Made by a program: the position numbers and the translations under genes. A stretch of DNA of 64,000 bases, taken from Haloechinothrix aidingensis (GTDB lineage Bacteria; Actinomycetota; Actinomycetes; Mycobacteriales; Pseudonocardiaceae). Shown here piece after piece: positions 1-7,847 of the stretch; the stretch's first letter is position 1; each line of letters starts with the position of its first letter. The notes beneath the pieces were generated by a model. It worked only from the letters and a program-made list of their open reading frames with translations, searched no databases and was not told where the DNA came from. Location: positions 682,001 to 746,000 of the forward strand of contig NZ_JACCKD010000001.1 in NCBI RefSeq assembly GCF_013450155.1, given 5' to 3'.

Positions 1-441
1 GGACAGCTCGTCGAGCGGGGTGTCCGCCAGCCCCTGCACGCCGGTGGCTTCCATGGCCTCGGCGACGGCGATGTCGTCCTCGGAGGTGAGCCTGCGGAAC
101 CACCCGCGATGCGGGTACCGGCCCATCTCGACGACCTGCACGGCGGTGATGGGAAAGTCCTCGGCCACCGCGTCCTGCTGCGGCACGTACGCGACCCGGC
201 TACGTACCCTGGCCAGCGGGCTCCCGAAGAAACGGGCCGAACCGCGCGTGGCGGCCAGCAGTCCGAGTGAAGCTTTGACCAGTGTGGACTTGCCGGAGCC
301 GTTCGGGCCGACCACCGCGCCGAACGTTCCGTGCGGCACGTCGAGATCGACGCCGCGGAGTACGGTGCGACCGTTGTACCCCGCGCGGAGGTCGCGCAGG
401 CTCAGGGCGGCGGTGTCCTCGTGCTGTTCCGGGTGTGCCAT
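1..441 (-). CDS. Metal ABC transporter ATP-binding protein (partial)
   Basis: ATPase subunit of a zinc/manganese-type (cluster A-I) ABC importer, expected to power uptake together with the substrate-binding protein encoded just upstream. The start is ATG at 441; 147 residues are visible before the gene leaves the window. The Walker A motif GPNGSGKST lies at residues 45-53 and the Q-loop VPQQ at 86-89. The frame reaches the edge at LDELS, where the ABC signature would begin, so the signature, Walker B and H-loop are outside. It starts 3 nt after the stop of the binding-protein gene, so the two are co-transcribed; a permease probably follows off the left edge. Whether it carries zinc or manganese cannot be read from this subunit. 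Confidence 0.93.
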   Translation of the reverse strand, partial: MAHPEQHEDTAALSLRDLRAGYNGRTVLRGVDLDVPHGTFGAVVGPNGSGKSTLVKASLGLLAATRGSARFFGSPLARVRSRVAYVPQQDAVAEDFPITAVQVVEMGRYPHRGWFRRLTSEDDIAVAEAMEATGVQGLADTPLDELS

Positions 442-444
442 GGT

Positions 445-1461
445 CTACTGTTCCGTTCCTGCCAGGCCTGCCGCGATGCGTTCCGCGTTCGCGCGGAGCA
501 TCCCGATGTAGGTTCCCTCCGGGGTGCCGTCGTCCCCCGCGGCGTCGCCGTACAGCTCCGCGCCGACAGTGACCTCGTGGCCCCGCTGCTCGGCGGCTGC
601 GACTACGGCGTCCAGGGTGTTGCGCGGGACGCTGGACTCCATGAACACCGTCGGTACCCCGGCATCCGTGACGAGCCCGGTCACCTCGGAGATGTTGGCG
701 GTCGTGGCTTCCTCCTCGGTGGAGATGCCCTGGATGGCTGCCACGTCCATGTCGAACGCCCTTCCGAAGTACTGGAAGGCGTCGTGCGAGGTGACGAGGG
801 TGCGATGCCGCTCGGGGATGGCCTCGAGCTCGCGCTCTATCTCCTCGTACAGGGCCAGTATGTCCGCGCGGTAGTCCTGTGCCCTGACCCGGTACGCATC
901 GGCGTTGTCGGGGTCGAGCTCGGCGAGCTCGTCGGCGATCACGCCGACGACGTCCGCCCACAGCCGGGGATCCAGCCAGACGTGCGGGTCGTGCTCGGTC
1001 CCCTCCGGCGCACCCACCTCGGGCTCGAGCAGCCGGTCCTCGTCGAGCTGCTCCCCCACGAGCACGACCGGTTTCGTGCGGGCGAGCTCGGTGAGCGTGG
1101 GGCGTAGCGACCCTTCCAGGAACAGCCCGACGGCGAACACCGCGTCCGCCGCGCGCATCTCGTCGAGGTCGCTCGCGCGAGCCTGGTACAGGTGCGGATC
1201 GACACCCGGCCCCATGAGGCGTGCGGTTGCCACGTCGTCGCCGCCGACACGGTCCACCGTGTCGGCAAGGAAGTTGGTCGTGGCGATGACCCGGAGCCGG
1301 TCGTCACCCTCCCCGGCGGAGGCGTCGGATCGCAGCGCATACCCGACGATCCCGGCGGCGATCAGCACCACCACGAGCGCCAGCGCCCCGATTATGACGG
1401 CCTCGCGCCGCCTCTCGCGTTGCCGCCCCCGCCGGTATTCCGCGTAGCTGCCCGCATCCAC
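445..1461 (-). CDS. Metal ABC transporter substrate-binding protein (ZnuA/TroA family)
   Basis: Extracytoplasmic metal-binding protein, 338 aa, start GTG at 1461 with AGGGAG about 11 nt upstream. A basic N-terminus (residues 9-19) is followed by a hydrophobic segment (21-43) with no lipobox cysteine, so it is probably held by an N-terminal membrane anchor rather than as a lipoprotein. Likely metal ligands are H90 (DPHLYQ), H160 (DPHVWL), H226 (TSHDAFQYF) and D306 (YGDAAG). A third His instead of Glu is the ZnuA/TroA pattern, favouring zinc or a TroA-like Zn/Mn protein; this is inference from family rules. An acidic, His-containing stretch at 145-160 may also bind metal. It lies 3 nt upstream of the ATPase gene. 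A palindrome 30 nt upstream may be the metal-repressor operator. Confidence 0.93.
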   Translation of the reverse strand: MDAGSYAEYRRGRQRERRREAVIIGALALVVVLIAAGIVGYALRSDASAGEGDDRLRVIATTNFLADTVDRVGGDDVATARLMGPGVDPHLYQARASDLDEMRAADAVFAVGLFLEGSLRPTLTELARTKPVVLVGEQLDEDRLLEPEVGAPEGTEHDPHVWLDPRLWADVVGVIADELAELDPDNADAYRVRAQDYRADILALYEEIERELEAIPERHRTLVTSHDAFQYFGRAFDMDVAAIQGISTEEEATTANISEVTGLVTDAGVPTVFMESSVPRNTLDAVVAAAEQRGHEVTVGAELYGDAAGDDGTPEGTYIGMLRANAERIAAGLAGTEQ

Positions 1462-1490
1462 GATCGGTGAACTCCCTGTTCAGACAATAA

Positions 1491-1508
1491 ATTTCGGCAT
1501 GCCGATAT
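1491..1508. promoter_or_regulatory. Candidate metal-repressor operator (palindrome)
   Basis: The core TCGGCATGCCGA (1494-1505) is a perfect 12-bp palindrome; extended to 1491-1508 it is an 18-bp dyad with a single mismatched pair. It sits 30-47 nt upstream of the metal-binding-protein start, where an operator would block the promoter. It does not look like the AT-rich Zur box I remember for actinobacteria; a DtxR/MntR-family repressor is the more likely binder. No footprint or regulator gene is in the window. Confidence 0.5.
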
Positions 1509-1708
1509 CACCTGTTCGGTTGACAGTACATTGTTGTTCGGAGGAAGCCAATCCGCAATGGCGGTGCGGGACACCGCACAGTGCCGCAGGGCGATGGGGA
1601 GGTGGCACACCACGGGCGGGGCGGGCCGGTGGCATACCTCGAGCTCCGGTCCGACCGCCGGGGCCGCCCCTCGTAGGCGGCCGCGCCGGCGATCGCGATA
1701 GGTATTGG

Positions 1709-1762
1709 GGGCGGGGGGCTTCCTGGCACTGCCCCTCAGCGTGCCGAGAAAGCCCCCCGCCC
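1709..1762. terminator. Long GC-rich hairpin, possible terminator
   Basis: GGGCGGGGGGCTT (1709-1721) pairs perfectly with AAGCCCCCCGCCC (1750-1762), and inside it GGCAC (1725-1729) pairs with GTGCC (1741-1745). There is no T-tract on either side. It could end minus-strand transcription from the gene at 2048-2896 or be a structured leader element. Confidence 0.45.
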
Positions 1763-1832
1763 AACAGGTGCGCGGCCGGAGGGTCGTGTATTGGCGCGGT
1801 GAAACACGACCGCTCCTCGCGCACCGGATCGG

Positions 1833-1867
1833 GCTCCGGCGCCGCGGGGGCATCGCGGCGCCGGAGC
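1833..1867. terminator. Perfect 14-bp hairpin, possible terminator
   Basis: GCTCCGGCGCCGCG (1833-1846) pairs with its exact complement at 1854-1867 around a 7-nt loop. No T-run follows. Together with the hairpin at 1709-1762 it forms a pair of strong structures in one intergenic region. Confidence 0.45.
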
Positions 1868-2047
1868 ACCTGGCCCGAATCGGCCGGGCGCGGTCGGTCG
1901 ATTCGGGTGGCCCATGGACGGGTTCGGGTGTTTCGGGGAAGTCGGAGTGAGACGCGGCAGCGCTCCCGGGTGGGTCCGGGCTCGTCTGCGGTGGGAGACC
2001 CCGGTCGGAACCGTCAGTAGGGCACAGGTGGGCCCGGGGTAGCGGCG

Positions 2048-2896
2048 TCAGTCAGGCGATGTGCACGGCAGGGCGGCTTCCGTGGCCGTGTCCTGCGCGG
2101 CGTCGCGCTCGGCCTGCCCGAGGGGTGCGTACCCGGTCATCGCAGGCGCGGGGTCGAGGTGGGCCTGATGGGGCTTGGCGCTGCCCCCGGCGTCGCAGGC
2201 CGCCCCCGCGCTGGTGCCGCCTGGCAGTGGCTGCGTGCTCGTCCGCAGCATGTTCGCGGTCTCGTCGCCGTGTGGGGGGCCGGACGGGCCGAGAGTGCGC
2301 CCGGGAACGTCGCCGAGCTCCCCGAGCGCGTCGCCGATGACGGCCTCCCGGGGGCGACCTTCGGTCTCCGGCGGCTCCTCGGCCGTTTCCGCGGACTCCG
2401 GCCGGTCGTGCGCGGCACGCTGAGCATCGGTGCCGGGCGAGCCTTCCGGCTGCGGCTCCGGGGCGGGCTGCGGGCTTTCGCCCGCATCGCCACCGGGTGC
2501 CGGAGGCTCGACCGGGTCCGGCTCGTCGGGGACGACCAGATCGGCTGCCTCGGTGACATCGTTCGCGGCGTCGGTGGCCGTCGAGACGGTGTCGTCGACG
2601 ACATCCGTCGCCGATCCGGTCGCCGCTTGTGTCGTCTCGATCGCGTCGCCTGCCACCGAGTCGACGGCGCCGAGCAGGCCACTACCGGAGGAGTCGTCTG
2701 TGTCCGCGGAGGTGTCGGTAGTCGAGGTGTGCGAGTCGGCGCCGGTATCCGGCTCGGAGGCCCCTGCAGGTGTACCGGTCGCGAGCGCCAGCACCATCCA
2801 GCCCGCTGCCACCAGACCCGCGACGACGAGGACACGGAGGAGGGCACGCCGTACCGCGAGGGCGGCTCGACCGGGCACGGCCAGCACGGCTGTCAC
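2048..2896 (-). CDS. Hypothetical membrane-anchored, Pro/Glu-rich protein
   Basis: Not recognised. With the GTG at 2896 as start the product is 282 aa; the frame stays open upstream to 3007, so ATG 2947 is also possible. A basic stretch and one hydrophobic helix (about residues 16-39, ending ATGTPAGASE) form a signal peptide or anchor. The exported part is low-complexity: Asp/Ser/Thr-rich, then repeated VD-TVSTATDAAN-like Ala/Thr/Asp stretches, then Pro/Glu-rich. Near the C-terminus there is one Cys in AACDAGG and another in LPCTSPD. It is divergent from an ECF sigma factor gene, so an anti-sigma or sigma-controlled envelope role is conceivable, but no anti-sigma motif (HxxxCxxC) is seen. Its codon use matches its neighbours. 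Confidence 0.6.
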   Translation of the reverse strand: MTAVLAVPGRAALAVRRALLRVLVVAGLVAAGWMVLALATGTPAGASEPDTGADSHTSTTDTSADTDDSSGSGLLGAVDSVAGDAIETTQAATGSATDVVDDTVSTATDAANDVTEAADLVVPDEPDPVEPPAPGGDAGESPQPAPEPQPEGSPGTDAQRAAHDRPESAETAEEPPETEGRPREAVIGDALGELGDVPGRTLGPSGPPHGDETANMLRTSTQPLPGGTSAGAACDAGGSAKPHQAHLDPAPAMTGYAPLGQAERDAAQDTATEAALPCTSPD

Positions 2897-3242
2897 CTCT
2901 ATCCGTCCGTCCGATGGGTCCGGGTCCGATCGGGAACGCGGCCGCATTCCCGGCACGTCATTCTCACACCGTGCTCGAGTGTTGCACCCAGCGGCGGCTC
3001 GATCCACCCCATACGGCCGATCAGCGCAACCGCCGCCGGCGGCTTACCTCGGGTGATCGTGACTACGCGTGTCCGGGATGCTACTCGGCCGGACTGAGTA
3101 CATGGCCGTGTGACCCCGCGCGCGAAACTACTCCACTTGGCGCACAACGGGGTTTTCGGCGGCCGTCGAGTGGATCCGCGCAGGTCGGGACACACGTCTC
3201 AGCGGCGGTGTTGGTACGGATCGACAGCGCGGGTGGGGCGGT

Positions 3243-3899
3243 ATGGAGTCCACGGAAGACCACGACGCGAACGTCGTGCGGCGCGGGACCGTCGGCGATG
3301 AGGCCGCTGTCGTGCGGCGCGGGACCGTCGGCGATGAGGCCGCTGTCGTGCGGCGCGCCGCCGCGGGGGATCGAACGGCGGTCGAGATACTCGTCGCGCG
3401 CTACTCGCCCGCGATGCGCTCGATCGCGTGGCGGTACCGGCTCGGCCACGCCGACGTCACGGATGTCCTGCAGGAGGTGTGGCTGCTGTTCTGGCAGCAC
3501 GTGGACACCATCCGCGAGCCCGAACGGATCGCCGGCTGGCTACGCACCACGACGCAGCGGGAGGCGCTGCGGGTGGTGCGCCTGCGGCGCAGGGAAGAGC
3601 CGGACGAGCGGTGCCACGAGCTGGCTGTCCGGACGCTCGACCGCTACACGCCGGAAGCCCAGGTGCTCCGGGCCGACGAGGCGCGCGCTCTGGTTCGTGC
3701 GGCCCACCGGCTCGATCCGCGGGACCGCGAGCTCGCCTCGGCGATCGCCAACGAACCGGACCTGACCTACGCCCAGCTCGCCCGGCGACTCGGCGTGCAG
3801 GAGAGCAGCGTCGGCCCGATCCGGGCGCGGTGCCTGCGCAAGCTACGCAGGATCCTTGCCGCGGAGGGCGTCGGCGACGCGCACGGGCGAGAAGGGTGA
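3243..3899 (+). CDS. ECF RNA polymerase sigma factor with repeated N-terminus
   Basis: 218-aa alternative sigma factor. Sigma region 2 spans about residues 40-105 (including DVTDVLQEVWLLFWQHV) and region 4 about 145-210, with a helix-turn-helix around YAQLARRLGVQESSVGPIRAR. The start is ATG at 3243 in GGTGGGGCGGT context. Residues 11-46 are three tandem 12-residue units: VVRRGTVGDEAA twice, then VVRRAAAGDRTA, which is the natural start of region 2. At DNA level a 36-bp unit (3273-3308) is repeated exactly at 3309-3344, which points to a recent duplication. No anti-sigma gene follows; the divergent membrane protein at 2048-2896 is the only nearby partner candidate. The regulon is unknown. Confidence 0.88.
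   Translation: MESTEDHDANVVRRGTVGDEAAVVRRGTVGDEAAVVRRAAAGDRTAVEILVARYSPAMRSIAWRYRLGHADVTDVLQEVWLLFWQHVDTIREPERIAGWLRTTTQREALRVVRLRRREEPDERCHELAVRTLDRYTPEAQVLRADEARALVRAAHRLDPRDRELASAIANEPDLTYAQLARRLGVQESSVGPIRARCLRKLRRILAAEGVGDAHGREG
3273..3357 (+). repeat. 36-bp in-frame tandem repeat inside the sigma gene
   Basis: Unit 1 is at 3273-3308 and unit 2 at 3309-3344, identical over 36 bp; the first 13 bases recur again at 3345-3357. The unit length is a multiple of three, so the frame is kept and each copy adds 12 residues. Confidence 0.95.
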
Positions 3900-3904
3900 G
3901 GCGG

Positions 3905-5080
3905 TCACGTTCCGGTCAGCCGGTGCAGCCGTTCGATGGCGGTGTCCAGCACCTCGTCCCGCTTGCAGAAGGCGAACCGCAGCAGGTGCGTGTTCCCCGC
4001 GCCGTTCTCGGTGAACACGCTGACCGGAACCGCGGCGACGCCGACCCGTTCCGGTAACGCCCAGGCCAGGTCGGTGGCGTCGGAGTAGCCGAGCGGGCGC
4101 ACGTCGGCGCACACGAAGTAGGTGCCGGAGGACGGCAGCACGGAGAATCCGGCCTCGGCGAGCCCGGCCGAGAGCCGGTCCCGCTTGTCGCCGAGCGCGG
4201 CGCGCGACTGTCCGACCCAGTCCAGCTCGGTGCGCAGCGCGTGCGCGACGGCCGGCTGGAACGGACCTCCCGAGACGAACGTCAGGAACTGCTTGGCTGC
4301 GCGCACCGCGGCGATGAGGTCCCGGTTCCCGCAGGCCCATCCGATCTTCCATCCGGTGCAGTTGAAGATCTTGCCCGCGCTGGAGATGGTGACGGTGCGC
4401 TCGGCCATGCCGGGTAGCGTCGCCACCGGGACGTGTTCGGCGTCGTCGAAGACGAGATGCTCGTACACCTCGTCGCTGATGGCGATGAGGTCGTGCCGCA
4501 CGCACAGCTCGGCAAGCGCGGCGAGCTCGGCGCGGGTGAACACGGTGCCGGTGGGGTTGTGCGGCGAGTTGACGATGATCGCGCGCGTGGAGTCGGTGAT
4601 CGCGGCCTCGAGCGCGGCCACGTCCAGCTCGAAGCGCCCGGAGCTCTCGTCGAGGTGCAGCGCCACGACACGCCTGCGCGCGCCTGCCATCGCCACGGCA
4701 GCCACGTAGGAGTCGTAGTAGGGCTCGAGCACCAGCACGTCGTCGCCCTGGTCGGTCAGCGCGAGCACCGAGGCCGCGATGGCCTCGGTGGCGCCCGTGG
4801 TGACCAGCACCTCGGTATCCGGGTCGTACTCCACCCCGAAGCGTTTGCGGTGCTCGGAGACGGCCGCCCGCAGCTCTGGCCTGCCGGGGCCGGGCGGGTA
4901 CTGGTTCGCGCCGTTGTCGATCGCGTCGTGGACCGCGTCCAGCATGCCTGCCGGACCGTCGGTGTCCGGGAAGCCCTGCCCGAGGTTCACCGCGGAGGTG
5001 CGGGTGGCGAGCGCGGTCATCTCGGCGAAGATCGTGGAGGCGAACGGGCGCAGGGCGGGGACGAGGGCAGGTTCACGCAC
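3905..5080 (-). CDS. dapC: PLP-dependent aminotransferase, DapC-like
   Basis: Class I/II aminotransferase, 391 aa, closely resembling (from memory) mycobacterial Rv0858c, annotated as N-succinyldiaminopimelate aminotransferase of the lysine/peptidoglycan precursor pathway. Visible fold-type I features are GQGFPD (34-39), NPTG (175-178), the DEVYEHL segment with the PLP-ring Asp at 203, the Schiff-base lysine K237 in SSAGKIFN, and a substrate-carboxylate Arg in LLRFAFCK. The GTG start at 5080 has GAGGA about 10 nt upstream. It is divergent from the DUF445 gene, sharing a 135-bp promoter region, and convergent with the sigma gene. Members of this group also act on methionine or kynurenine, so the exact substrate is not certain. 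Confidence 0.88.
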   Translation of the reverse strand: MREPALVPALRPFASTIFAEMTALATRTSAVNLGQGFPDTDGPAGMLDAVHDAIDNGANQYPPGPGRPELRAAVSEHRKRFGVEYDPDTEVLVTTGATEAIAASVLALTDQGDDVLVLEPYYDSYVAAVAMAGARRRVVALHLDESSGRFELDVAALEAAITDSTRAIIVNSPHNPTGTVFTRAELAALAELCVRHDLIAISDEVYEHLVFDDAEHVPVATLPGMAERTVTISSAGKIFNCTGWKIGWACGNRDLIAAVRAAKQFLTFVSGGPFQPAVAHALRTELDWVGQSRAALGDKRDRLSAGLAEAGFSVLPSSGTYFVCADVRPLGYSDATDLAWALPERVGVAAVPVSVFTENGAGNTHLLRFAFCKRDEVLDTAIERLHRLTGT

Positions 5081-5215
5081 AATGCGTGATCCTCGCCGAC
5101 CCGCGGGGTCGAGCGCAATCCGGCCCGGCCGGCCGCGGTGCCGCAGGGCACTGACCGCCTGGTGTGCCTGCGCCGCACGCCGTGGTCGCGGGTGCGGCGC
5201 GGCACGTGGCCCACA

Positions 5216-6553
5216 ATGGTCGCTGTGAAACGACTAACCGCCGGTGAACGAGTCCGCCCCGGCGCCGGGGCGCCTGCGACAGCGCCCGTCCCGCCCCGGG
5301 GTTCCTCGATCGGTGACGAGGCCAAGCGGCGCGACCTGAACAGGATGAAGGCGGTATCGCTGGCGTTCCTCGCCGGTGCGGCCGCCGTGTTCTTGCTGGC
5401 CAGCTGGGCGGAGTCGCGGGGTTGGCCCGGCTGGGTCAGCTACCTCCGGGCAGCAGCCGAGGCCGGCATGATCGGCGGGATCGCCGACTGGTTCGCGATC
5501 ACGGTGCTGTTCCGCCATCCACTCGGGCTCAGGATCCCGCACACGGCGATCATCCCGAAGCGCAAGGACCAGTTCGGTGCGAGCCTCGGTGAGTTCATCG
5601 ACACGAACTTCCTCGCCGAGGAGGTCGTGCACGACAAGCTGCGCAGGATGGACGTCGCGCGCACCATCGGCGAGTGGCTGGCACAGGAGGTCAACGCCCA
5701 GCGGGTGACCGCGGAACTGGCGTCGGTCACCCGCGGCGCGGTCACCGTGCTGCGCGATGCCGACGTGCAGGCCATGCTCGAGCGTGCCGTGACCGCGCGC
5801 GCCGTGGACACGCCATGGGCACCCGCGCTCGGCCGCGTGCTCGAGCAGGTCTGCGTGGACGGCGCGCACCACCAGCTGGTCGACCTCGTGTGCGACCGGG
5901 CGTACGAGTGGGTGCGGGACAACCACGCCACCGTGCTGCGGGTCGTGTCCGACCGGGCACCGAGCTGGTCCCCGCGGTTCGTCGACGGCCTGGTGGCCGA
6001 CAAGGTGTACGGGGAGGTGCTGTCCTTCGCGTGGGCGGTCAAGGTCGACGTCAACCACCCGATGCGGATGGCCGTGGACACCTTCCTCGCCGAGTTCGCC
6101 CGCGATCTGCGTGACGACCCGGAGACGATGGCGCGCGCCGAGGAGATCAAGCAGCGTGTCGTCGAGCATCCCGAGGTCGGCAAGTTGATCGGCTCGGCAT
6201 GGTCGACGGCCAAGGAGATGCTGCTCAGCGCGGCGGAGGACCCGTCGAGCGAGCTGCGGAGCAGGGTGCGCGACGGCATCCGCGGACTCGGCGTCCGGAT
6301 GTCGTCCGACGAGGCGTTGCGTGACAAGGTGGACGGCTGGGTCGAGGGCGCGGCGAGCTACCTCGTCACGAACTACTCCACGCAGATCACCTCGTTGATC
6401 ACCGATACCGTGGAGCGCTGGGACGCCGCGGACACCTCGCGCAGGATCGAGCTCCAGGTGGGTCGGGACCTGCAGTTCATCCGGATCAACGGCACCCTCG
6501 TCGGCGCGCTGGTCGGCATCGTCATCCACGCGGTCTCCCAGCTGCTGTTCTGA
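5216..6553 (+). CDS. DUF445 family membrane protein
   Basis: About 445 aa. Hydrophobic helices lie near the N-terminus (residues 46-64 and about 82-100) and at the very C-terminus (LVGALVGIVIHAVSQLLF). The family signature GGIADWFAITVLFRHPLG is at 87-104, followed by IPHTAIIPKRKDQF. The long central part is helical and charged. I chose ATG at 5216 because upstream in-frame residues look like translated non-coding sequence; GTG at 5225 is an alternative. DUF445 proteins are conserved in actinobacteria with no established role. The gene is monocistronic and followed immediately by a perfect inverted repeat. Confidence 0.88.
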   Translation: MVAVKRLTAGERVRPGAGAPATAPVPPRGSSIGDEAKRRDLNRMKAVSLAFLAGAAAVFLLASWAESRGWPGWVSYLRAAAEAGMIGGIADWFAITVLFRHPLGLRIPHTAIIPKRKDQFGASLGEFIDTNFLAEEVVHDKLRRMDVARTIGEWLAQEVNAQRVTAELASVTRGAVTVLRDADVQAMLERAVTARAVDTPWAPALGRVLEQVCVDGAHHQLVDLVCDRAYEWVRDNHATVLRVVSDRAPSWSPRFVDGLVADKVYGEVLSFAWAVKVDVNHPMRMAVDTFLAEFARDLRDDPETMARAEEIKQRVVEHPEVGKLIGSAWSTAKEMLLSAAEDPSSELRSRVRDGIRGLGVRMSSDEALRDKVDGWVEGAASYLVTNYSTQITSLITDTVERWDAADTSRRIELQVGRDLQFIRINGTLVGALVGIVIHAVSQLLF

Positions 6554-6561
6554 GCCGCGAG

Positions 6562-6622
6562 GTGGGAGCCGAAGGTGACATCGGGATCCTTCTAAGAACC
6601 CGATGTCACCTTCGGCTCCCAC
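6562..6622. terminator. Perfect 24-bp inverted repeat, likely terminator (repeat family A)
   Basis: The arm at 6562-6585 pairs without mismatch with 6599-6622 around a 13-nt loop that itself contains TTCT/AGAA. It starts 9 nt after the DUF445 stop codon. The core GGAGCCGAAGGTGAC recurs beside the stop of the Cds1-like gene near 49660, so this is a repeated genomic element as well as a probable Rho-independent-like terminator. It has no T-tract, which is usual in high-GC actinobacteria. Confidence 0.8.
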
Positions 6623-6671
6623 TGTCCGCGCACCGGTTGCGTACCGTGCGTGCGTGGCCGAATCTTGGGGC

Positions 6672-7346
6672 ATGACCACCGAAGAGCGTGCCGGTCACCG
6701 GGTGCTGCGGTCCGCCTACGCCGGTGTGGTCGACGCGTCACGAGGCATCTCCGAGGGACAGGCATGGCTGCCGACCGGCTGCACCGGGTGGTGCGTGCGC
6801 GACGTGCTGTTCCACCTGATGCGCGACGCCGAGCGCGCGCTCGTCGCGCTGAACACCCCGGCCGAGGGTGAACCCGACACCGACGCGATCTCCTACTGGC
6901 GGGCGCATCGGCCGAGTACCGACCCCATGCAGCACAACCTGCGGATGACCAGGATCAGCGCGAGCGTGTATCCCACGTTCGAGCCGCTGCACGCCGCGTT
7001 CGACGAGACCGCGACGGCCGCCGTGAACGCCGCGCGGTCCAGCGGAGCCCGCCGGACGGTACGCACCCAAGGGTGCGTACTGCTCGTCGAGGACCTGATC
7101 ACGACATTGATCGTGGAAGCAGCGATCCACCATCTCGATCTCGTCGTCGTGCTCGACCGGCCGGGTCCCTCCGAGGACACGTTACGGGTGGTGCGCGGAA
7201 CGCTCGACGGTCTGCTCGGCGAGCCGCTCCCGTTCCCTGCCGGGGACGAGACCTACGCGCGTATCGGTACCGGTCGCCAGTCGCTGACCACCGAGCAGCG
7301 CCATGCCCTCGGCTGGCGGGCGCACCGCTTCCCGCTGCTGGGATGA
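6672..7346 (+). CDS. Maleylpyruvate isomerase-like (DinB/MDMPI N-terminal) protein
   Basis: 224-aa protein of the mycothiol-dependent maleylpyruvate isomerase N-terminal (DinB-like four-helix) family. The pattern WLPTGCTGWCVRDVLFHLMRDAERAL near residues 30-55 and the later VEAAIHHLDL helix, carrying the histidine usually used for metal or thiol chemistry, are visible. ATG at 6672 follows a GGGG stretch. Such proteins act in mycothiol-linked isomerisation or transferase reactions, fitting an organism with mshA, but the substrate is unknown. It stands alone between the inverted repeat and the VOC gene. Confidence 0.75.
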   Translation: MTTEERAGHRVLRSAYAGVVDASRGISEGQAWLPTGCTGWCVRDVLFHLMRDAERALVALNTPAEGEPDTDAISYWRAHRPSTDPMQHNLRMTRISASVYPTFEPLHAAFDETATAAVNAARSSGARRTVRTQGCVLLVEDLITTLIVEAAIHHLDLVVVLDRPGPSEDTLRVVRGTLDGLLGEPLPFPAGDETYARIGTGRQSLTTEQRHALGWRAHRFPLLG

Positions 7347-7424
7347 CGGTCCTCCCGGGACTGTCGGGGGTCGGCGGCATCCTGTAGGCGCAGAACGACG
7401 TCTCACCGTCAAGCGAGGTTGATC

Positions 7425-7793
7425 ATGAGTGCCGCCGTGCGTTTCGAGTGTGTCGCACTCGACTGTCCCGACCCGTACGAGCTCGCGTCGTTCTACGCGG
7501 GCGTGCTCGGTTGGGAGATCCATTCCGACAGCGAGCCGGACGACAGCTGGGTGACGCTGAGCAATCCGGACGGAGGAGCCGATATCTGCTTCCAGCTGGA
7601 TCCGGCGTACCAGGCGCCGACCTGGCCGTCGAACGAGCGCGCGCAGATGCTGCACCTGGATTTCGAGGTCGCCGACATCGCTGCCGAGCACGAGCGTGTA
7701 CTGGCGCTCGGTGCGCGGCTGCTGGATGACAGGCCGGAGCGGTTCCGGGTGTACGCCGACCCTGCGGGGCACCCGTTCTGTCTCGTGTGGTGA
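7425..7793 (+). CDS. VOC (glyoxalase/bleomycin-resistance fold) protein
   Basis: 122-aa single-domain vicinal-oxygen-chelate protein. The typical start VRFECVALDCPDPYELASFYAGVLGW and the closing YADPAGHPFCLVW are visible, with paired beta-alpha-beta units. ATG at 7425 is preceded by GAGG. The family includes glyoxalases, dioxygenases and antibiotic-binding proteins. The metal-ligand positions are not all obvious here, so no reaction can be assigned. Confidence 0.85.
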   Translation: MSAAVRFECVALDCPDPYELASFYAGVLGWEIHSDSEPDDSWVTLSNPDGGADICFQLDPAYQAPTWPSNERAQMLHLDFEVADIAAEHERVLALGARLLDDRPERFRVYADPAGHPFCLVW

Positions 7794-7847
7794 CACGCGC
7801 CGGCGAGCCGGGCGGGACCCGTCCCGCGTTGCCGGCAGCACGGCGCG

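Larger units (their letters stand above)
1462..2047. other. 586-bp intergenic region with two strong hairpins, no gene
   Basis: It lies downstream of the gene at 2048 and upstream of the metal-transport operon, both on the minus strand. It holds the palindrome at 1491-1508, a long imperfect hairpin at 1709-1762 and a GC-rich hairpin at 1833-1867. Frames through it are arginine/proline-rich and show no domain, so I call no gene. It could include the terminator of the gene at 2048-2896 and a long leader for the transporter. Confidence 0.6.

Noticed and set aside
1558-1701. Small 47-codon frame with GGAGGA upstream, divergent from the metal-binding-protein gene
   Set aside because: Spacing to the purine stretch is too long (about 13 nt), the peptide is Arg/Gly/Pro-rich without any fold, and it enters the repeat-rich leader.
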